From Erysipelotrichaceae bacterium (GTDB lineage: Bacteria; Bacillota_I; Bacilli_A; Erysipelotrichales; Erysipelotrichaceae): 8,471 nt of DNA. Positions 6,070-8,471 of the stretch are shown one piece after another (position 1 is the first letter of the stretch; each line of letters starts with the position of its first letter). The stretch lies in NCBI GenBank assembly GCA_900759455.1, contig CAAEVI010000135.1, positions 1 through 8,471 of the forward strand, given 5' to 3'. Under the pieces are notes generated by a model. The model ran no database searches and was not told the origin of the DNA. It worked only from the letters and a program-made list of their open reading frames with translations. The translations under genes were made by a program, and so were the position numbers.

Positions 6070-6684
6070 ATGATTCAGGGCATTCTGCTGGTAATTGCTT
6101 TAAGCCTGGACAGTTTTCTGGCAGCATTGGCCTATGCGGCAAAACGTATCCGGATCCCGTTTGCCAGTGCTGTGGTCATTGCCTCTATTTCCGCGTGTTT
6201 TCTGGCATTTTCCTTTTTTCTTTCCGCTCAGATCGTTCAGCTGATTCCCGTAAGGGCGGCTTCCCTTTGTGCGGGAGGAGTCTTTGCCTTTCTGAGCCTG
6301 TATTCTTTTTTTCAAAGCTCGATCAAGCGTCTGCTTCGCCGAAACCGACGCGGCATTTGTCTTCATTACGGAAATATTGCCGTTGTAATGGATATCTATC
6401 TGGATGAAAAAAAAGCGGATCGTGATAATTCGAAGCTGCTTTCTATCCGTGAAGCTATTTATCTTGCGGTTGCTTTGTCATTTGATTCGTTGTTCAGCGG
6501 CATGGCACTTGGTTTCTCTGTGCTGCGGCCGCTTTGGATCGTAGGTCTGGATTTTATGGTTGCCCTGCTGTCTATTTATGCCGGTACGATAGGAGGGGAA
6601 CGCTTCTTTCACAGCCGTGAACTGGAGCTGGGATGGATCAGCGGCATCCTGTTTGCGATCCTTGCGCTTACGCGGTTTCTGTAA
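6070..6684 (+). CDS. ytaF: YtaF-like sporulation membrane protein (MntP family)
   Basis: This 204-residue inner-membrane protein belongs to the MntP cation-exporter superfamily, probably its sporulation branch YtaF, whose transported ion is not established. It shows the family's two-fold repeat: ALSLDSF (residues 10-16, D14) in the first half and ALSFDSL (135-141, D139) in the second, each with an acidic residue inside a membrane helix. About six helices are apparent, near 4-24, 30-52, 60-81, 128-150, 155-175 and 186-203. Between the halves is a hydrophilic linker whose residues 117-128 (DRDNSKLLSIRE) have EF-hand-loop spacing. GAGGTG lies 4 nt before the ATG. The gene is separated from rqcP by a terminator and a possible leader switch. 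A plain MntP manganese exporter is the alternative; the linker favours YtaF. Confidence 0.82.
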   Translation: MIQGILLVIALSLDSFLAALAYAAKRIRIPFASAVVIASISACFLAFSFFLSAQIVQLIPVRAASLCAGGVFAFLSLYSFFQSSIKRLLRRNRRGICLHYGNIAVVMDIYLDEKKADRDNSKLLSIREAIYLAVALSFDSLFSGMALGFSVLRPLWIVGLDFMVALLSIYAGTIGGERFFHSRELELGWISGILFAILALTRFL

Positions 6685-6716
6685 GCCTGAGACATGCACA
6701 ATTTATATCAAAAAGG

Positions 6717-6745
6717 TTTATAAATAAAGCAAAAAGTGATATATT
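6717..6745 (+). promoter_or_regulatory. extended -10 promoter of gpmI
   Basis: TTTATA (6717-6722, four of six matches to the -35) is followed by 17 nt and TATATT (6740-6745, five of six). TG one base upstream makes an extended -10 element, TGATATATT. Transcription would start near 6752. The A/T palindrome ATTTATA (6701-6707) with TATAAAT (6719-6725) overlaps the -35. No intrinsic terminator separates ytaF from gpmI, so some read-through is possible. Confidence 0.65.
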
Positions 6746-6774
6746 ATGTGTGTTGTGAATAGGAGGAAACTGCA

Positions 6775-8352
6775 ATGAGCAAAAGACCAGTCGTTTTAGT
6801 TGTTATGGACGGCGTCGGAATCCGTGAATCAGATTTCGGAAACGCAGTCAGCAACGCATACAAACCTACATTGGATGAATTATGGAAAAATTGTCCGCAT
6901 ACAGAAATTAAGGCACACGGAGTTGCTGTGGGGCTGCCTAGTGACGGTGACATGGGCAACAGTGAAGTCGGCCACAACGCATTGGGCTGCGGCCAGATTT
7001 ACAGCCAGGGTGCAAAACTGGTAAATGAATCAATTGAAAGCGGCGATATCTTTACGACAGATACATGGAAAGCCCTTGTCAATAAATGCAAAGACAACGG
7101 AAAAATGCATTTCCTGGGTCTGCTTTCTGATGGAAATGTGCATTCTCACATTAATCATCTGAAAGCACTGATCAAACGTGCGAAGGAAGACGGCGTAAAA
7201 GAAGTTCGTCTGCATGTTCTGCTGGACGGACGTGACGTTCCTGAAACAAGCGCACTGATTTATGTGGAAGACATCGAAAACTTCATGGCTGAATTAAACG
7301 ATGACAACTTCCATGCATGCATTGCCAGCGGCGGCGGACGTATGAAGATCACAATGGACCGCTATGAAGCTAACTGGGCAATGGTGGAAGAAGGATGGCA
7401 TACACACGTATTAGGTGAAGGCCGTCAGTTCGCATCTGCGAAAGAAGCAATCGAAACTTACCGTGAGGAAAGCGGTGTTGTTGACCAGGATCTGCCGGCA
7501 TTCGTCATCGCTAAAGACGGACAGCCTGTTGGAACGATTGAAGACGGAGACTCTGTTGTTCTGTTTAACTTCCGTGGTGACCGTGCACAGGAAATCTCAC
7601 TGGCATTCGACGGTGATGAAAGCTTTGATAAGTTCGACCGCGTACGTGTACCGGATGTTATGTATGCAGGAATGCTGCAGTATGACGCAGACCTGAACAT
7701 TCCTCATAACTTCCTGTCTTATCCGCCGAAAATCAAATATACACTGTCTGAGCACCTGGTTAAAAACGGCATTCGTCAGTACGCAATCAGTGAAACACAG
7801 AAATACGGACATGTCACTTATTTCTGGAACGGTAACCGTTCAGAAAAATTCGATGAAAATCTGGAAACATTCGAAGAAGTCAAATCAGATGTTGTTCCGT
7901 TCGAACAGCGTCCTTGGATGAAATCTGCGGAAATCACAGATAAGCTGGTTGAAGCAATCAAATCCGGAAAATATGACTTCCTGCGTACAAACTATCCGAA
8001 CGGTGACATGGTTGGTCATACAGGAAATTACGAAGCTACGATCATCGGTGTTGAATCTGTAGACCTGCAGCTGGCTCGCGTGAAAGAAGCTGTTGATGCA
8101 GTAAACGGAATCATGATCGTAACTGCAGACCATGGAAACGCAGATGAGATGTATGAGAAGCCGAAAAAAGAAGGCGCTGCGATCAAAGCAAAGACAAGTC
8201 ACACACTGAACAAAGTTCCGTTCATCGTATACGGTGCTGATGTGAAGATGAAGGAAGGCGACTTCGGTCTTTCCAACGTTGCAGCTGTTGTAACAGACCT
8301 GCTGGATCTGCCTGCAGATGAGCACTGGAACGAATCCATCATCGAAAAATAG
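6775..8352 (+). CDS. gpmI: 2,3-bisphosphoglycerate-independent phosphoglycerate mutase
   Basis: This cytoplasmic glycolytic enzyme interconverts 3- and 2-phosphoglycerate through a phosphoserine intermediate, using two manganese ions. The protein has 525 residues, slightly above the usual 510 or so, and is intact. The alkaline-phosphatase-like core supplies D12 (VVMDGVG), the catalytic serine S63 (DMGNSEVGHNALG), D411 and H415 (NGDMVGHTG), D452 and H453 (TADHGNADEM) and H476 (TSHTLNKVPF). The inserted transferase domain has SDGNVHSH (H123), LDGRDVPE (R153, D154) and FNFRGDRAQE. AGGAGG at 6761-6766 is 8 nt before the ATG. Codon use leans to GAC, AAC, CGT and CTG more than in its neighbours, as expected for high expression. 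In Bacillus, acidification of the forespore lowers this Mn-dependent enzyme's activity and preserves spore 3-phosphoglycerate. Neighbouring glycolytic genes (such as eno) are not seen. Confidence 0.97.
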   Translation: MSKRPVVLVVMDGVGIRESDFGNAVSNAYKPTLDELWKNCPHTEIKAHGVAVGLPSDGDMGNSEVGHNALGCGQIYSQGAKLVNESIESGDIFTTDTWKALVNKCKDNGKMHFLGLLSDGNVHSHINHLKALIKRAKEDGVKEVRLHVLLDGRDVPETSALIYVEDIENFMAELNDDNFHACIASGGGRMKITMDRYEANWAMVEEGWHTHVLGEGRQFASAKEAIETYREESGVVDQDLPAFVIAKDGQPVGTIEDGDSVVLFNFRGDRAQEISLAFDGDESFDKFDRVRVPDVMYAGMLQYDADLNIPHNFLSYPPKIKYTLSEHLVKNGIRQYAISETQKYGHVTYFWNGNRSEKFDENLETFEEVKSDVVPFEQRPWMKSAEITDKLVEAIKSGKYDFLRTNYPNGDMVGHTGNYEATIIGVESVDLQLARVKEAVDAVNGIMIVTADHGNADEMYEKPKKEGAAIKAKTSHTLNKVPFIVYGADVKMKEGDFGLSNVAAVVTDLLDLPADEHWNESIIEK

Positions 8353-8365
8353 TATAAATAAAGAG

Positions 8366-8387
8366 CGTGATCAATCAGATTGATACG
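8366..8387. repeat. palindrome downstream of gpmI
   Basis: ATCAATC (8370-8376) and GATTGAT (8378-8384) are perfect 7-nt arms around one A. CGT and ACG outside extend the match, with one unpaired G at 8369. The one-base centre suits a protein-binding site or a DNA cruciform more than an RNA terminator, and no U-tract follows. It straddles the estimated boundary of the insertion-sequence-like end. Confidence 0.4.
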
Positions 8388-8450
8388 ATTCTCAAAAGTA
8401 GACAGTACAAATAATTAAAACGTACTGAATACAGAGAGGATCGTATTTTT
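8383..8450 (+). terminator. hairpin with U-tract before the OrfA-like frame
   Basis: ATACGATTCTC (8383-8393) pairs with GAGGATCGTAT (8436-8446) over 11 bp with one G-U wobble. Inside, CAGTAC (8403-8408) pairs with GTACTG (8422-8427). The outer stem ends in a run of five T residues (8446-8450). It can work as an intrinsic terminator for gpmI read-through and also covers the ribosome-site-like GAGAGGA just upstream of the ATG at 8453. Confidence 0.5.
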
Positions 8451-8452
8451 AT

Positions 8453-8471
8453 ATGGGAAGAAAAAGTAAGT
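8453..8471 (+). CDS. start of a possible IS3-type OrfA (partial)
   Basis: Six complete codons (MGRKSK) are visible before the window ends. That opening is common in the helix-turn-helix OrfA proteins of IS3-family elements, and the upstream sequence looks like the matching element end. AGAGAGGA at 8433-8440 is the only ribosome-site candidate and lies 12 nt from the ATG, which is long. There is no in-frame alternative start immediately upstream. The call depends almost entirely on context. Confidence 0.35.

Larger units (their letters stand above)
8381..8471 (+). mobile_element. IS3-family (IS150-like) left end, partial
   Basis: From 8381 the sequence begins TGATACG and continues to CTCAAAAGTAGACA (8391-8404). 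This resembles, from memory, the terminal inverted repeats of IS150-group elements, which start with TG and contain a block close to CCCAAAAGTTAGACA about 10-25 nt in. A reading frame starting MGRKSK opens 72 nt inside, about where OrfA begins in these elements. Only the first 91 bases lie in the window, so the right end, target duplication and transposase catalytic residues cannot be seen. The exact outer boundary could be some bases upstream. Confidence 0.45.

Noticed and set aside
7885..8325. 146-codon minus-strand frame inside gpmI.
   Set aside because: It is antisense to conserved catalytic segments of gpmI, and no ribosome site or promoter supports it.

Overview
The window is a compact, mostly plus-strand stretch of a low-to-moderate GC Firmicute. 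The order pth, mfd, spoVT-like, rqcP is the core of the classic Bacillus pth-mfd-spoVT-rqcP (yab) neighbourhood, and a YtaF-type sporulation membrane protein follows. The proteins look like those of a gut Erysipelotrichia-type organism that sporulates or descends from spore formers. That placement is inference from gene content and protein flavour, not from a database search. Seven genes with recognisable products are complete, one small membrane protein is unrecognised, and an insertion-sequence-like end begins at the 3' edge.

Layout. Positions 1-101 are an A-rich leader with a 13-bp palindrome. They are followed by hisE (102-431), a histidine-pathway pyrophosphatase standing without other his genes in view. 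A near-consensus sigma-A promoter (448-476), overlaid by an 8-bp inverted repeat, then starts a small three-helix membrane protein (503-814). That unit ends at a very strong intrinsic terminator (853-891).

A fresh promoter with a perfect -10 box (968-973) starts pth (998-1558) and mfd (1559-5026), which abut with no spacer. A sequence matching the forespore sigma-G consensus overlaps the mfd stop codon and precedes the spoVT-like regulator (5092-5586). That gene is 20 nt from rqcP (5607-5885), and a second clear terminator (5905-5954) closes the unit.

A 184-nt intergenic stretch then holds mutually exclusive RNA stems just before ytaF (6070-6684). An extended -10 promoter drives gpmI (6775-8352). 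After gpmI come a palindrome, a sequence resembling an IS3-family (IS150-like) left end, and the first codons of an OrfA-like reading frame running off the window.

How the genes fit together. Pth (peptidyl-tRNA release), RqcP (ribosome quality control on split 50S subunits) and Mfd (removal of stalled RNA polymerase) all resolve stalled macromolecular complexes, while SpoVT and YtaF point to the sporulation programme. GpmI is central glycolysis; in spore formers this Mn-dependent enzyme also matters for control of spore 3-phosphoglycerate. No wholly novel multi-gene system is visible. The best leads are the sigma-G-like promoter, the EF-hand-like loop inside YtaF, the switch-like leader of ytaF, and a hairpin at the IS-like end that could silence read-through from gpmI.
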